Shown here in pieces: positions 14,401 to 26,610 of a stretch of DNA of 64,000 nucleotides; the stretch's first letter is position 1, and each line of letters starts with the position of its first letter. Both the position numbers and the translations under genes were made by a program. The stretch comes from Lottia gigantea (taxonomy: Eukaryota; Mollusca; Gastropoda; Lottiidae). The stretch covers positions 170,063-234,062 of the forward strand of contig NW_008708456.1 in assembly GCF_000327385.1 (NCBI RefSeq), given 5' to 3'. The notes beneath the pieces were generated by a model, which saw nothing but the letters and a program-made list of their open reading frames with translations, was not told the DNA's origin and did not search any database.

Positions 14401-17400
14401 TGTGATCAGAATATTTGCCAACTAAACCAAATTTGTCAAAGTTCTTGGAAAAAAGAAAAGTCTCCAAAGTCAATTCAATGTAAAAAATTGCATTGCACAA
14501 ATCATATCATTACTGTATATATTTAAATGATATAAGATATATTGTAATAAGTCAGTGAAAATGGAAAAAGATAAGTATGTATTTATTCATTGTGAAATAC
14601 ATGTTATCAAGGTGTATGTAAAATAAGAAAACATAATCAATATTTCACTTTCAGTTTACTTTCAACTGAGGACAGGTTTATAAATACAATTGTTTCTATG
14701 TATTTTCTTATTTCAACAACACTGTTTCTTTCCCTATCACTTCTTAGAGATAAAGTTGTTTAAATTTTTCTTTAATCAGCTTATAAGGCTCAATTTCTGT
14801 ATCATTTCTGTGCAACATTAAAGACATGTTCCATGCTAGAACAAAATGCATTGGGAATTTTAGACTTTTGTCACTTCAAGGCAATTATCAACATATTAAG
14901 TGACAGGTATGTCATTGGTCAGAGCTGTATATGAGAAAGGCCTCAAAGGGACTTCAATCTGAACATCAAAAAAAATTTTCGCTGAATTGCAAGAGAATCC
15001 AGGCCTAAAAATTCGTCCAAATCCAGAAGAATCCAGATGGACTCTCGCAAATGCAATCTGCGAGTTTCCTCCGAATGCTTTACACAAAATATAGATAAAA
15101 TGCCATGTTCTGTTAGCAAATCCCTGCAAATGACTGTACATGACCATCAAAGGTGAAATCAAAGGTGTCCCTTAATTCTTGCTGCCACACATTTAGCACC
15201 GTTTGTTTCGAAACGTATTTTTTTTAACGCTGCTTGATGGTTGCCGCGAAGCCATGATGGAACTTCGTGCGCGGTGTTCGAATGGATTTTATGGCGTGTG
15301 GTCATCAAAAATAATTACGCTATTTATCAGTGTTTTTTTTATCTATTTTACAGTATATGAATATAAATCTATGCCATTATATATTAATAATATAATAGAT
15401 TATGAAAACTATGAAGAAATATATCATCGGCTCGCTGTAGGATCAATTACTATTACCCTTGGAACCTCGTTTATAAGTTAACAATAACATTGAAACTGTT
15501 ACTACCACAGATCAGTGGCTTGGTCATCCAGACTATAAATAGTATTGACTCTTAATGAAGGCCGGACCATTAGAGCTTGACGATCCGGACAAAACCTCTG
15601 TCCTTCGCCAAGTGAAAATGGTTAGCGGATAATGAAAAAAAGTAACTTCGTTTTTGTGCGAATCAAAATGGACTTTATGAGAGTCTTGACGCGACTCGCA
15701 TGAATTTTTAAGCCTGCAATCAGAAACCAGATTTTAATAATAAAATGACTCTGATATTGAGCTCTATCAACTGGTAAAGTAAATATTTGTAACAAGTTTA
15801 CAGTATTAACATAATACCTTAGGCTAGTCAACTCTGGCTACATTCTACTGGCTACGTTCTGGCGTCCTTATAAACCTAGATAAACAAGATATATATGCCA
15901 AGCTATGAAATATTTTGTTTTAGCCTAAGATTTATTGTATAAATACTTCAACACAGACTGAAGATAATTGAAATATTTGTAGAGTTAGTCATAACATACA
16001 AACTTACAACTTTCACTGAAAATACAATTTTACCATCAATTAAGGCAATATATTATATTATTATCAGCACAAAATTACAAGTTACTTAATATTAGTATAC
16101 AGATTCTATGTAAAGTTTTCATTTTCTAATTATTTACATTATGAAAAGAAATATATATATCTTTTTAAATTAATATGATTCTCTAATTTTTCACACTGGC
16201 TATAGGTAATATATAGGTAGATTCTGAACAAGTTTTTTGAAGACATCTCCAAAATACTTGACAAACAGCATAATAACAAGAGTTTAATGGTGCGCAAAGG
16301 TTAACTATGTATCAGGTAACATTAATACCTCCAGGTAGACTAGGTCATAAGTCATAAACACATTCTTTACTTCTGGAAAATCAAGACTTTATATCATCAT
16401 TTCAGATCTAATACGAGCCAATGAGCTCGCTGCATTATAAAAATTAACCCCTTAAAACCTTGTTGGTCATATTTCATGAACAGAATAATAACTTTAACAC
16501 CAAGACAAATTTCTTTCACAATAACTTATATAGCCAATGATAGGATGATTAAACATGAGATTCAATTTTAATATTTTAAACACTACTGGTACTTAATCTT
16601 ACTTTTTTACCAATCATACTTTAGTCTCAGAAATGATCCTTTCTGAGCTAAGCCAATTAGTAATAGTGTTTACTACTCACTGTTGAAATTCGAGCCTTCA
16701 AATCCATGTGTGTCAAGGATTCTCCGCGTTTGAATGTTAAAATGACGACCCTTTAAGGCTATTTTTAAGATCATATATTCTACATGAGAAATGAGGTTTA
16801 GCTTGGTAATGAGCCTAATAAAAGTGTGAAAAGGTTAACACTATTTTCAAAGATTTATAGATTATCAAAAACACCCTATTCTTGAGGAAATGATAATACA
16901 TCAATAAATAGATGACAAATCACAACTAGTCATTCAATGAATTAAGTTTGAGCGGAAACATAAGTCAAACAAGGAAACTTGAATCATACTGGTTACAATA
17001 TACAATATTAACCAGAAATGGCAATTTAATACAATGACTTTGGAATATGTTTAACCATTCAACATTGGCAGCTGCTTAACAACTAACAAATAGACCATAC
17101 ATAGCTTTCTTTACATAACATTAAATGCTTTAAGATTTATGACATACCATTTGACACTCAGCATTTCTTTCCTAAGGTCAATGCTTGATAAAGAAGACCA
17201 GAATCTTAAGAATCCAATTAAGCTTACCATTCAGTAAAAAAACAATCGTGTAGCTCTTTATAGTTTTCTACTGAAAGATTCTAGTCATATCAATAATCAA
17301 AATTGCAATAAGAAATGTATTTTTGAAAGCTGACATCTGAACACAGGGTTGTTATACTCTTGGAATAAAAATGCATCTTTTTAGATAATTTGGACATATA

Positions 17401-20400
17401 TTTACTATCTAGTTACAGAACTTAACTACCAGTGTCTTATCTGTTTTTCAAAGGAATATTTCTCTTGTCTTTCAGTATATATATCTACTTGTTGTTTTCC
17501 TCTATTGTTAATTCTTGACCTGAATCTTTCCAACTCTTGTTAATGTTATTTATCAGTGTCACAGATACAGCAACTATATATTCCTAGGCATTTGACAGAG
17601 GAGGTCTTATTTATTTCTACAACATGTAGGTAAGAAAAATGGCATCAAGATGAAAATTACTTTGTTGGGTAAACTCTCCACCTTGATTTTGAAACAGAAT
17701 GATAAAGGGAAAGTGAACGTTTTCTCACAAATCTTTAACCTTATTCTTACAGCGGATAGAATGCACCATACTAATTTTTTCTTTATTTGTACATCTTTTT
17801 TAGCTAACTTTTCTTTACAGTGTTATCTGCTGGTAAAATGTCAAATTTTTAAGAATTTTAAATCCTTTCTATATTACCTTTAAATGTCTAACTCTATCTG
17901 TCTTAAATTAACTAATTAATATTATACACACCATCAAAGTGAACTGTGTCCTTTCAAGTTAATCACATCTTGTATGGCTAAGCACATATTTCAAATTTTA
18001 AAATAAAACATATTATGGAATATTTAGATTATACCTAGAGAGTATTGTAGTATAAATGTAAAGAATGGATCTTGATTGGCATTTCAGGAATTAGTGTATT
18101 AAATTGGACATGACAGTCAAAAGGAAAAATCTCCCAGTGCATTTCACCTTCAAAGCAATTGGATTTATCATCAGAAAATCTTTAGAAGCATTCATAGAGT
18201 CAAGATCCTCAGAAGACATCAGAAATGGCATTTAGATGGAAAATTATTTGGAAATCTGTTGTGTAACACAAATGAAGAAAATAAAGACGGGGCTTTGAAG
18301 TGTAAAATATATACATGATATATTTCAATGAACATATGTTATGTTGTTATAACCAGATAAATAAACCCTATTGTAAATTATAAACATACATTTTATCTTC
18401 CTTGTTAACAAATTCTTTATCATGGGTTTTTTTACCTATCATTATGTAGTCTTAGATACAACAGATCATATAGAGCATAACCACCCAAAATATTATCATA
18501 CAGGTTTGGGCATACTGCACATCCATAGAAGGAATGAATGTGGATCTTGTTATCATTGAGTGGAAATGAAAGCTACTGATCACGTGACAAGTAACAAAAC
18601 CTGGTGAAGCCTTGATTGCAAGGTTTGTCACGATAAAGTGCTCATAGCGATTATTTTTTGTAATGATTAAAATCATTCTGAACATTTACATTTCTGATAT
18701 AAGCTCCATTTCATTTTTTAAACTGAAAACCATTATGCTGCAATAATGCTTACAAAAATAACAAAATAATCTGGTCAATTTTTCAGAACCTTTTTTCATC
18801 ATACTAAATAACTTATTATTCAAGAAGATAGAATCTACAATATGGCTACAAATAAAATGGTACACGACCACTGTGTCAAGTATTGGTAACATTTGTTTGT
18901 TGCACATAACATCAGTGATTTGAACAAGACCTAAGGCGGATTAGGATCTGATAAAACTAAACAAGTAGTGTAAACTGTCGGCTGGAAAAATGAAAATTTG
19001 ACCAAATTAAGTTCATCAATAAATCCATATAGCACCAATTGTAGTATAGTTTTTTTCTTTATTTAATGGTTTCAAACAAGGTATAAGAAACCTCTCTAAA
19101 TAGAGATCTGAAACTCAAGTAATGTTGTCTTGGTGATATCTTGGTCTAGTCCAACTCTCATGTTGGTTATATCAATGTGTTTAGGGATTATATTTTTGCT
19201 TTTATGACAAATAAGGGCTTTCATAAGGAGATTCTCAGGGTATTATTTAACTTTTGAACATTATCTACTGAATTATGATTTCTCTTTGTGATCAAGATAT
19301 TTGGCTGAAGATGACTGAAATTGCAGATATTTCACATGATCAGAATTTTTTCATTTTCATGGTAAAACAATGACTTGTAACATCAGCTAACTTTAAATAT
19401 TGTTTATAATTGGCTGCCATAAATTACAACACATTGTCTTTAACTTTAAAACGGTATATTGAAGAATTTCTAAAGATTATAGATGGAGACCAGCTTGACC
19501 AGCTTGAAAAACATAGTTTGTACAAACAATTTGGGAATATGATTGAAATAGTGCCCAAATAGAAATCTTATCTGCTTTCTAATTGGACAAAAATTGAATG
19601 TACCAGAAACATACTGGATATCTATTAAACAAACAATACTAACCTGATATCACTATACAGGTGTCCTTGGAATTCCTTTTCATGTTTTTATAGGCACTGT
19701 CTGCCAGGGCAAATATATGGGGTGGGCGTTCATAAATCTCGCGCCCCCTGTACTGTTCCACATAGCTGGTATTATATATATCTATTGGTCTATAGGGATT
19801 AACTGATACTACAACTTCACCAATGTATGTATATATCTTTCCTTTCTGAAATCTGCAAAATACAATGGAATAATTCTTTTTGAGTACACTTACTCTTCGA
19901 TTTAAGAATTTTTGAATTTCAAACCAAGTAAATATGCTTTCAAAAAACCTCTTTTATAAGATAGCTTGCCAGGCAAGGTAATATACGCCCAATGGCAGCT
20001 TTGATTTTGAATAAAAATATTTAGCAGTACAGTAACAATCACCAGTATGAAATATTCATACACTTCTTTTGAACTCTTTAGGGTGATACTGAATAATATT
20101 GAGTATGAGTTATTGCCCTTGTTCTTGAAAACGTGTTCAATTTTTAGCTCGTGAAAACTCTAGAAGACAAATATTCAATCTTCTGCGCGGAACTGAATAA
20201 TAAAACCAAGTTTTGTCAAAATCTGGCAAGAATCATACCTTCTAGAGTTTTTACGAACTACAAATTAAACGAGTTTTCAAGAACAAGGGAAATAACTCAT
20301 ACTAAATATTTTTCAATTTTTCTGTTTTTCACTACGGTTTATCCATGGGTGATAACCAACACTCATGCCAAGTTTTGTCAAAATCCATCAAGAATTGCGC

Positions 20401-23400
20401 CTTCTAGAGTGTTTACAAGCTAAAATTGAACGCGTTTTCAAGAACAAGGGCAATAACTCATACTAAATATGTTTAAATTTTTCTGATTTTCGATAGGGTT
20501 TATCCTTGGGTGACTACAATCACTCTCACCAAGTTTCATCAAAATCCGTCAAGAATTGTGCCTTGTAGAGTGTTTACGAGCAATTGTGGACGGACGGACG
20601 GATATGGGTGACGGCAATATATGCCCCCCATTTCATGTGGGCGTATAAAAATTGTCTCAGATTGGCCAGCCAAAACCTGTTAAAATTAGCTATCAGAGTC
20701 TTGTGCAGACACGAAGAGATGTCTGAACAGATGGAAATAATTTGTTGTTGAGGAAAACTACTGCAGACAGTAAAAGGTTAAAATGTTGTAAGAGAGGACA
20801 GAAAGCTATCTGTCTACTCATGACCTGTAAAACAAGGTAAATAAAAACAATGGTGTCAAGTCAGTAAAGTCAACAATCTTGACAATTGTAACCATTCCAC
20901 TAGTAATATAAGTACATGTACTAATGTCATGCTTTGGATAAACCAACCTGTAGTCAGCAGATCGTTTTATACTTGAGCTAATTTTCCAGAGGTTTGAGCA
21001 ACTAGTAGGACTTTTTGGGGCGACTGGATTATAGATCACCCTAGTCTGCATTGCTTTCAGACCATCATGGTATCTTTAACCTCCTTCCCAAAGCTAGCAC
21101 TTTCAATTTGCACCCTTAAAACCTGTAGGTACTGTTTGCCTCTATGCCAAGATCAATCTTCAAGTTTGTGTGTAAGAGACTCAACTCACTGAGCCATTAC
21201 ATATCCTGTATAAGAAAAACGGTTTTAAAACGATATGTTTACACTTTCATAATAATAATCATGTAACATTGAGATTATTAATGAAATATGTTTATAATTG
21301 TTAACCTGGCAGTAAATAATACATATACATTGATTTTGCTCCAATCTATTGGAAAACTTTGGTTGGTGCACAAGCAATGCAAGAATGTGTATCATATATA
21401 AATTTTGTAGATGATTGTGATAAATTTCATTTTGGCTAATCGAAGGAAATGTTGAATAGCAAAAGGGGTCATTTTGCAAATAACAAACAAAAGCATGACA
21501 AATTAAGTCCTGTAATTAATTTCCCCACTAACATCATACATAAAGTAAAAAATGTCAATAAAGTCAAGGTTTGAGGTAACAGTCTCATACACAATAATAA
21601 TTCCAGTAAATCTGACAAGTTAAACACAACAATGAGTTGAAACACAATGAACTGATATACCATAGTTAATCCAGGTAACATATTCCAGTAAATAGTTATT
21701 TTATTTCCATATCAGATAATCAATAATTCTCTCAAAGTATATTAACTCTAACTCTTATAGTATCATAAAACTTACTTTAAAGGTATTTTAAAGGTTTTCT
21801 AAACTGTTTATTTGTATTGGGGACATTTTCCACAATTTCAATTATCAGTCAGACGTCTGTAGTTCTTGCAATTCCTTGAAAACTAAGTGTTTTATGACGC
21901 CACTATCACAAAACACATACAGATGTCACTGTGATACAGTCTATATTTGGTAAAGATTCTTAGACTGTTGGGAATTGACTGTGAAAGAGCTGCAAAGAAT
22001 TGGCAAATTTACAATACCCAAATTGCTAAAGGACATCACTATATAATACCTCAAGATTTTAAGCCCCGACATTGACTATTAGAGTGGTCAAGATGATTGA
22101 AAATTATTAAAATGGTCAAGACAAGAAGGACATGACCAATAGTATTTAACTAGGATTAGATAGACAGTGTGAACACCAAGTTACAAGAGATTAGCTTTTT
22201 ATTGTCTATGTTGACTTTAAAGACTACCATCTTATATTTATATCTGTATTGTAGTTGTTTTAAACTGGGTCTAATCCAGGTCCTGTGTTTTTGGTAGTTT
22301 TTGGGTAATATTTTAAATGTCAGGTCTGAAGAAATTAAAATATATCTGGTTTTAATTTGATTTGGCAAAGACAATTTTAATCCTAAATTGGCCCTCATCT
22401 CAACACACAATGTAAACAACAAGATTTATCTTAAATCTACATGTATTATCTTGAAGTTTCTTTCAACCAATTTGAACTGGTTTTTTAGAACTCTTGCACA
22501 CATCCTCACTAAACATTCACTGCTTGGCTTCATCAACTCAGCACACCTATTTTTGGTGCATCAAATGTAGTTTTCTACTAATTTTTCACTCAGCAGACAT
22601 GATTTATTTACCATTTCTATATCTGTATATCAAGACTTATCTTTTATGAAAAAATGCAACAAGGAAATTAGATTTATCTCTTTGAATTCTCTGCATTTTA
22701 GTGCTTTGTTTAAATTTCAGCATAAAAGGCTTGAAATGAAATGAAACAGAGTTCGCTGACAGGTAACCACAATACACAAATAGTGTGCAATGAGTGAATT
22801 TTTCCATGACAGAATTATTGAATACTGTATCCTTTTACTTTCTGATTGTTGAAAACTAGGAAATTATGTTTAACAGAAGGAGGAAGATGAAGCAATACTG
22901 TCAGATTTGAAGATATTTCCTATCTTTTCTTTCAAACAAACCAACAATTGGAAAAGGAAGATTTGTTTTTTAAATAATTAAAATATTCAAAAGTCAATAG
23001 ACACAGAAGTGGTCTTTCCACAACAGAAAACTGTTGACAAAGGGTGTCTGGAGAACAGAGACATTATTATTTCAATATGAGTTTTATTTCAATAACAATT
23101 CAATATTTACAGAATGTCATCAAATCTTCCCTGTTGGTTTTTCCTTGTGGTTACATATGGCTCTTATACATAAAAATATATACTGATATGAGTTACCACC
23201 ACTTTCAATATATAATACTTCCTTACACTATAAGTGCCTTTTACTTTTACACTAATTTACCAAAAAGTTCCTTTGTTATTTGATTTTGAGCACCTCGTCT
23301 CTTTTTGGCAATGATCTTTATTGGATTATCTGTAATTTACTCTTTATAAATTTAGTCAAGCAGAAGGATGAGGAATGATGACCTTTAATACAAGGTTACC

Positions 23401-26400
23401 AGTCTTTCACAAATTTTATCACATTGTTTCTCTAAACAAAATTCAACTGGGAATAGCTGGGGTGTAAGAAGGTATATATTATATTGAACTGTTACTTATT
23501 GCGACATGATAGTCAAGAGCATATCTAGAAAATGCCTGAGGAGGGGGCCAAAAATATGAGTTATCTTTCTAGGGTAAATCCCTTACATCCAAAGCCCCTT
23601 AAAGCCATATTTCTCAAACTGACCATAAATCATACCTATCCACTATCACTTGACCTAAATATATAAATAACTAGGTCACATCTCAGAGTGACATAAATAA
23701 CAAACAGTATTGCTGGGTTAAGTTTAGTTGTTTTCTTATCTATTGAAGGGACCTAACAACTAATGGCTATGGTCCAATTAATAACTGCTGTACAAATTAA
23801 AGAAATTATTTCCTGCTACTCATAGCACTCTAAAATATTGAAAAAGCCAAAAGAAAAATTTCAAACATCACAGAAAGTCTGTAATACACAAAATATATTT
23901 GAAGAATTTAAACTAATTTCTCATTATAACAGTAACTTGGCAATGTGGAGAAGCTAATATCTGTGTACTAATAACTTATAAGATGAGAGCTAACCATAAC
24001 GAATATATTTAGACTTAAGAAATGACTGATTCACAGTGATCTAATGAAACACTCAACACTTGAGTTAAACAGGATATTGAGATGAGTTGGCAGGAAAATT
24101 ATCTATCATGTCAGTTAAAACTTTCTCAGGGAAGGCCAATGGTTGGATATAACCAAAGATTTCATCTAATTCTTTAGAATAGACATCTTTTGAGTTCAGT
24201 AAATAAAACAACAAGAATAAGAATCCCTTTCTCTATTCTTCAACTCCTTTACTCATTATCTAAATTTTACTTAAATGTCTTGAGGACAGCAAAAGCAAAG
24301 TCAATGTGAAGAGGAGATACACAAAAACATTACTTAGGTTCAAGAACATTATTTCATTTGCCAGTAATGTTTGAAAGGAATTTAAAACTGTCATTCTTTA
24401 TTTCAGTTAAGTCAATTTAAGAAAAAAGCAGTAAAAATTGTTCTTGTTTTGATATTTCAAATTACACACTTGAACTTTAAAATTGCCTTTGGCTTATTTC
24501 AAACACACTTAATAAACTTGTACAATTCAAAATTAAAAATTCTAACAATCTTATTGGTTAAAAAAACTAAATTCAAAATTGATTTTATTAATCAACCAAT
24601 AAGATGCACAATTTTCTCAATAGTGCCCTCATATTATGACTGTCTAATTTCAACCATGGCTTTACGTTTCAAAATTTAATGATTGGTATGAACCCATAGT
24701 ATTTATATTGGGAGATAAATGAAACGAAATATACAATTTTAATTATAGTTAATAGATGATCATATGTTAGGTGTGGCTAGTATATGATCATACCATATCT
24801 TGTTTTCAAATGACATCATAATAACTATTTACATGTTTCTTTAATTTTCTTATCTACATTCAACAAAAAGTAAAATATTATATCTTTATATATATATACA
24901 ATATTTTACATAGAGTAAAAGTACAGTGAAAGGCGTTGGAGATATCAGGATTTCCAAATTGTTATTGCAACTGGTTAAATAAGGCCTAGCTGCATATTAA
25001 CAAATATGTTTTTATTCATCTCTACATACTTTTATCCTTATTATATATATTAAAGGAAACCAAAAGCCAAAAAAATATTGGCATTGTCCTGATTATCGCA
25101 AGATATTTCGCTTTCATTGCTTCTGAAGCTCTTCCAAAGCTTCAAAAATACTATCTTTTGTTCTAAATCCATTCAAAAAATTCATGAAAGGAGCTTAGTA
25201 AGAAGCAAGTAAGTTAGCCCAGTGTAAGCTTTTAATCATTTCCACCTTGGTGTATCAAATGAAAAAAAACTATGACCAAAATATTTCGCTAGATAAAACT
25301 ATCGTACTTATAAAAAATGATTCATTTTTACTAGCTCACTAGGCCTACTAACTGTTCAATATAGTTATCAGAGGTCAAGACTAAGAGACAAGTTATCAAT
25401 AGCCACATTGTTAACTCTCTAAAACTGTTACATGAGATTATTTTTTAACCTAATCTACTGTATTTAGAGAGAGAGAGTTAAAATTCCCAGGAGATAGGTA
25501 AATACAACAGATTGGTCGTATCTCAATAGATACATTATATCAGAAAAACATACCACTTCTATTTCTCATAGGAATTGTGATTTTATAGCTATCAACAAAC
25601 TGAGAGAGATAAACTCAGCAATATGTGATGTAATAAGTACTTGATAGAACCAATTAGATTAATGGCTAGTGTTAATTTGATGATTTGATTTCCCAGTTTC
25701 CCCAAAGACCTCAATTTATCTCCATAACCTAATAGTACTTATACAAAATAGTCAAACTGTGACATTGGAAAAAACTGGGGAATTTTTGGCTTAGAAGGAG
25801 AGCTTAACATAAAATTTTTTGTCTTATGGTTTCTGAGAATTAAACAAAAATTTCCAAACCAAGAGGCAGAGGGATTTCTACATTAAATTCGCGTAATATT
25901 CCTTGCACATTGTAATCAGCAATGATATTATACTTGAAATATATATTTAAAATTACTTATTTTGATCTTTAAGGCTTATTAACTTGTCTGGTGTTCAAAG
26001 GAAGTTATCATGCCCCCACCTATCATTTTTTTACCTCTGCATAAAATTTCTTCACATTACATGTTTTGATAGTAAAATATTTGAACAATGTGTAACATAA
26101 TGCCTTAATACAGAGTTTAACTTTATATAGGACTTATGGAGTATATCAGTTAAATTTACTGTTATACTATAGAAGGTCCTTGTATCGTATATAAACTTTA
26201 TTACAATCTATAAATCAAGTTTTCAATTTTCTATGAAGTTTGACCTGATAACGAATACCTTGGTAATGGCTAAATCGATCAGGTAGACATCTGTGGACTG
26301 TAATTGATGGCTTGGATTAATTCTCGAGTTATTTTCAATGAAAAATGACAGTTGGTTATTTATAGATATAACCACTTGCAGTGAGATAGAAGCCGGCTTC

Positions 26401-26579
26401 GCTTCAATATTTCATCTCGTCAATATGGAAAGTTACAAAACGAAAACACCACAGATTTTCATTGGACTGAAATATAATTACCTTAACTTCAGATTTTCCA
26501 TAAATCCATCCAATGTCACATCTCTGAGGAGGACAAAGTCCCCGATGCCAAACTCGGGACCTTCGTGTATACCCGCCAT
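2408..26579 (-). CDS. MYO1D: Unconventional myosin-Id heavy chain (3' end off window)
   Basis: This is a single-headed, membrane-binding actin motor of class I. Twenty coding exons (minus strand, 5' to 3'): 26579-26482, 19852-19644, 12635-12542, 12176-12011, 11803-11750, 11281-11186, 10838-10719, 10475-10263, 9928-9783, 9488-9374, 7666-7556, 7389-7330, 6063-5918, 5637-5583, 5237-5160, 5036-4870, 4466-4262, 3425-3304, 2942-2841, 2552-2408. They join in frame to 834 codons. The ATP-binding P-loop GESGAGKT is at residues 103-110, switch [10 protein letters not shown] at 157-165, switch [10 protein letters not shown] at 388-395. Two IQ-like calmodulin sites fall around 704-755, then the start of the basic TH1 tail. 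The sequence follows vertebrate MYO1D more closely than other class I myosins, for example [26 protein letters not shown] and WEGNYLAS. About 170 tail residues should lie left of the window. Intron 1 is 6.6 kb and intron 2 is 7.0 kb. The start ATG is in an ATGGCGG context. In flies and vertebrates this myosin controls left-right asymmetry; that role here is inference. Confidence 0.93.
3462..4064. repeat. Dispersed repeat family B, copy 1 (left end missing)
   Basis: Four tandem units of about 160 bp are marked by a CTTCTAGAGTGTTTAC-like phrase at about 3477, 3640, 3799 and 3960. The element ends with a GGACGGACGG run and TGTGGGCGTATAAAA, the same terminal tag as family A. The opening AGATAGCTTGCC block seen in copy 2 (19959) is absent, so this copy is left-truncated. 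It sits in the intron between myosin exons 17 and 18. Confidence 0.75.
6223..7305. repeat. Dispersed repeat family A, copy 2, five internal units
   Basis: It has the same opening block, internal units and terminal tag as copy 1, in the same orientation. GAGATCTTATC recurs at about 6509, 6670, 6841, 7012 and 7179 (spacing 161-171 bp), one unit fewer than copy 1. It lies in the myosin intron between exons 12 and 13, with its right end about 25 bp from exon 12. Confidence 0.78.
7591..9020. repeat. Tandem array of partial MYO1D exon copies with splice acceptor
   Basis: The first unit is the 5' part of the real myosin exon 7556-7666 (coding [19 protein letters not shown]) plus its upstream acceptor. 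Sixteen further copies follow towards higher coordinates, that is upstream in the transcript, beginning at 7684, 7777, 7857, 7950, 8030, 8110, 8190, 8271, 8363, 8444, 8536, 8629, 8709, 8789, 8870 and 8951. Long units are 92-93 bp. Short units are about 80 bp and carry a 12 bp deletion that would be in frame in the coding sense. Read on the minus strand each copy has a pyrimidine-rich tract, AG and GTTGATTATTTTAATAATAA, but none has a 5' donor. The exon donor is present only in the complete exon. Confidence 0.92.
12822..13715. repeat. 32 bp minisatellite in MYO1D intron 2
   Basis: About 28 head-to-tail copies of a 32 bp unit built on GGGGTCTCAAAATCCTCATT and CTTATTTGAAAT, with GGGG/GAGG and CCTC/CCCC variants. 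It is open in one frame for 86 codons only because the unit lacks stops there; the translation is a simple repeat and not a gene. Confidence 0.95.
13716..15253. other. Myosin intron 2, first part: no gene recognised
   Basis: AT-rich intronic DNA between the 32 bp minisatellite and the small plus-strand reading frame at 15254. Nothing with splice-bounded coding potential or a recognisable RNA gene was seen. Confidence 0.5.
15254..15481 (+). CDS. Candidate nested 75-residue membrane protein or first exon, unrecognised
   Basis: A plus-strand frame lies inside intron 2 of the minus-strand myosin. It starts at either of two adjacent ATGs (15254, 15257) just after a locally GC-richer stretch with CpGs. 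The product has a short polar N-terminus, one hydrophobic segment at roughly residues 20-36 ([16 protein letters not shown]) and a polar tail, the layout of a type II signal anchor. A donor-like GTAGGA occurs near 15441, so it could be the first exon of a longer transcript. I recognise no family and found no second exon. It may be chance. Confidence 0.2.
   Translation: MMELRARCSNGFYGVWSSKIITLFISVFFIYFTVYEYKSMPLYINNIIDYENYEEIYHRLAVGSITITLGTSFIS
15482..19643. other. Myosin intron 2, remainder: no gene recognised
   Basis: About 4 kb of AT-rich intron without supported coding exons or RNA genes, apart from one copy of dispersed repeat C at 16650-16750. Confidence 0.5.
16650..16750 (+). repeat. 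Dispersed repeat C, copy 1
   Basis: This ~100 bp segment shares phrases such as GAGCCTTCAAATCCATGTGTGT and GTTTGAATGTTAAAATGACG (each allowing a few mismatches) with 54762-54861 in the same orientation and with 61400-61492 in the opposite orientation. It is a short, diverged, unclassified interspersed repeat. Confidence 0.65.
19959..20650. repeat. Dispersed repeat family B, copy 2 (both ends present)
   Basis: It begins with AGATAGCTTGCCAGGCAAGG and an ATACGCCCA block and ends with CATGTGGGCGTATAAAA. In between are three visible units of about 161 bp (marks near 20236, 20397 and 20559). It shows that families A and B share the same start and end blocks and differ only in the tandem core. It lies about 100 bp upstream of myosin exon 2, in intron 1. 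Confidence 0.78.
20651..26481. other. Myosin intron 1, remainder: no gene recognised
   Basis: Nearly 6 kb of AT-rich intron. Short open frames are present on both strands but none shows family similarity, splice structure or biased codon use. No RNA gene or clear transposon ends were seen. Confidence 0.5.
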
Positions 26580-26596
26580 TACCAATGGATGAACTA

Positions 26597-26610
26597 CCGC
26601 TAGATGGCAG
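26597..26610 (+). promoter_or_regulatory. CTCF-like motif just upstream of the MYO1D start codon
   Basis: CCGCTAGATGGCAG matches the bilaterian CTCF core (CCASYAGRKGGCRS) at 13 of 14 positions. It lies 18 bp from the MYO1D start codon, in its presumed 5' leader or promoter. Occupancy is not shown. Confidence 0.35.

Noticed and set aside
18577-18589. TGATCACGTGACA, an E-box resembling an SREBP/TFE3 site
   Set aside because: It is a single short match deep in a 7 kb intron with no context, so chance is likely.
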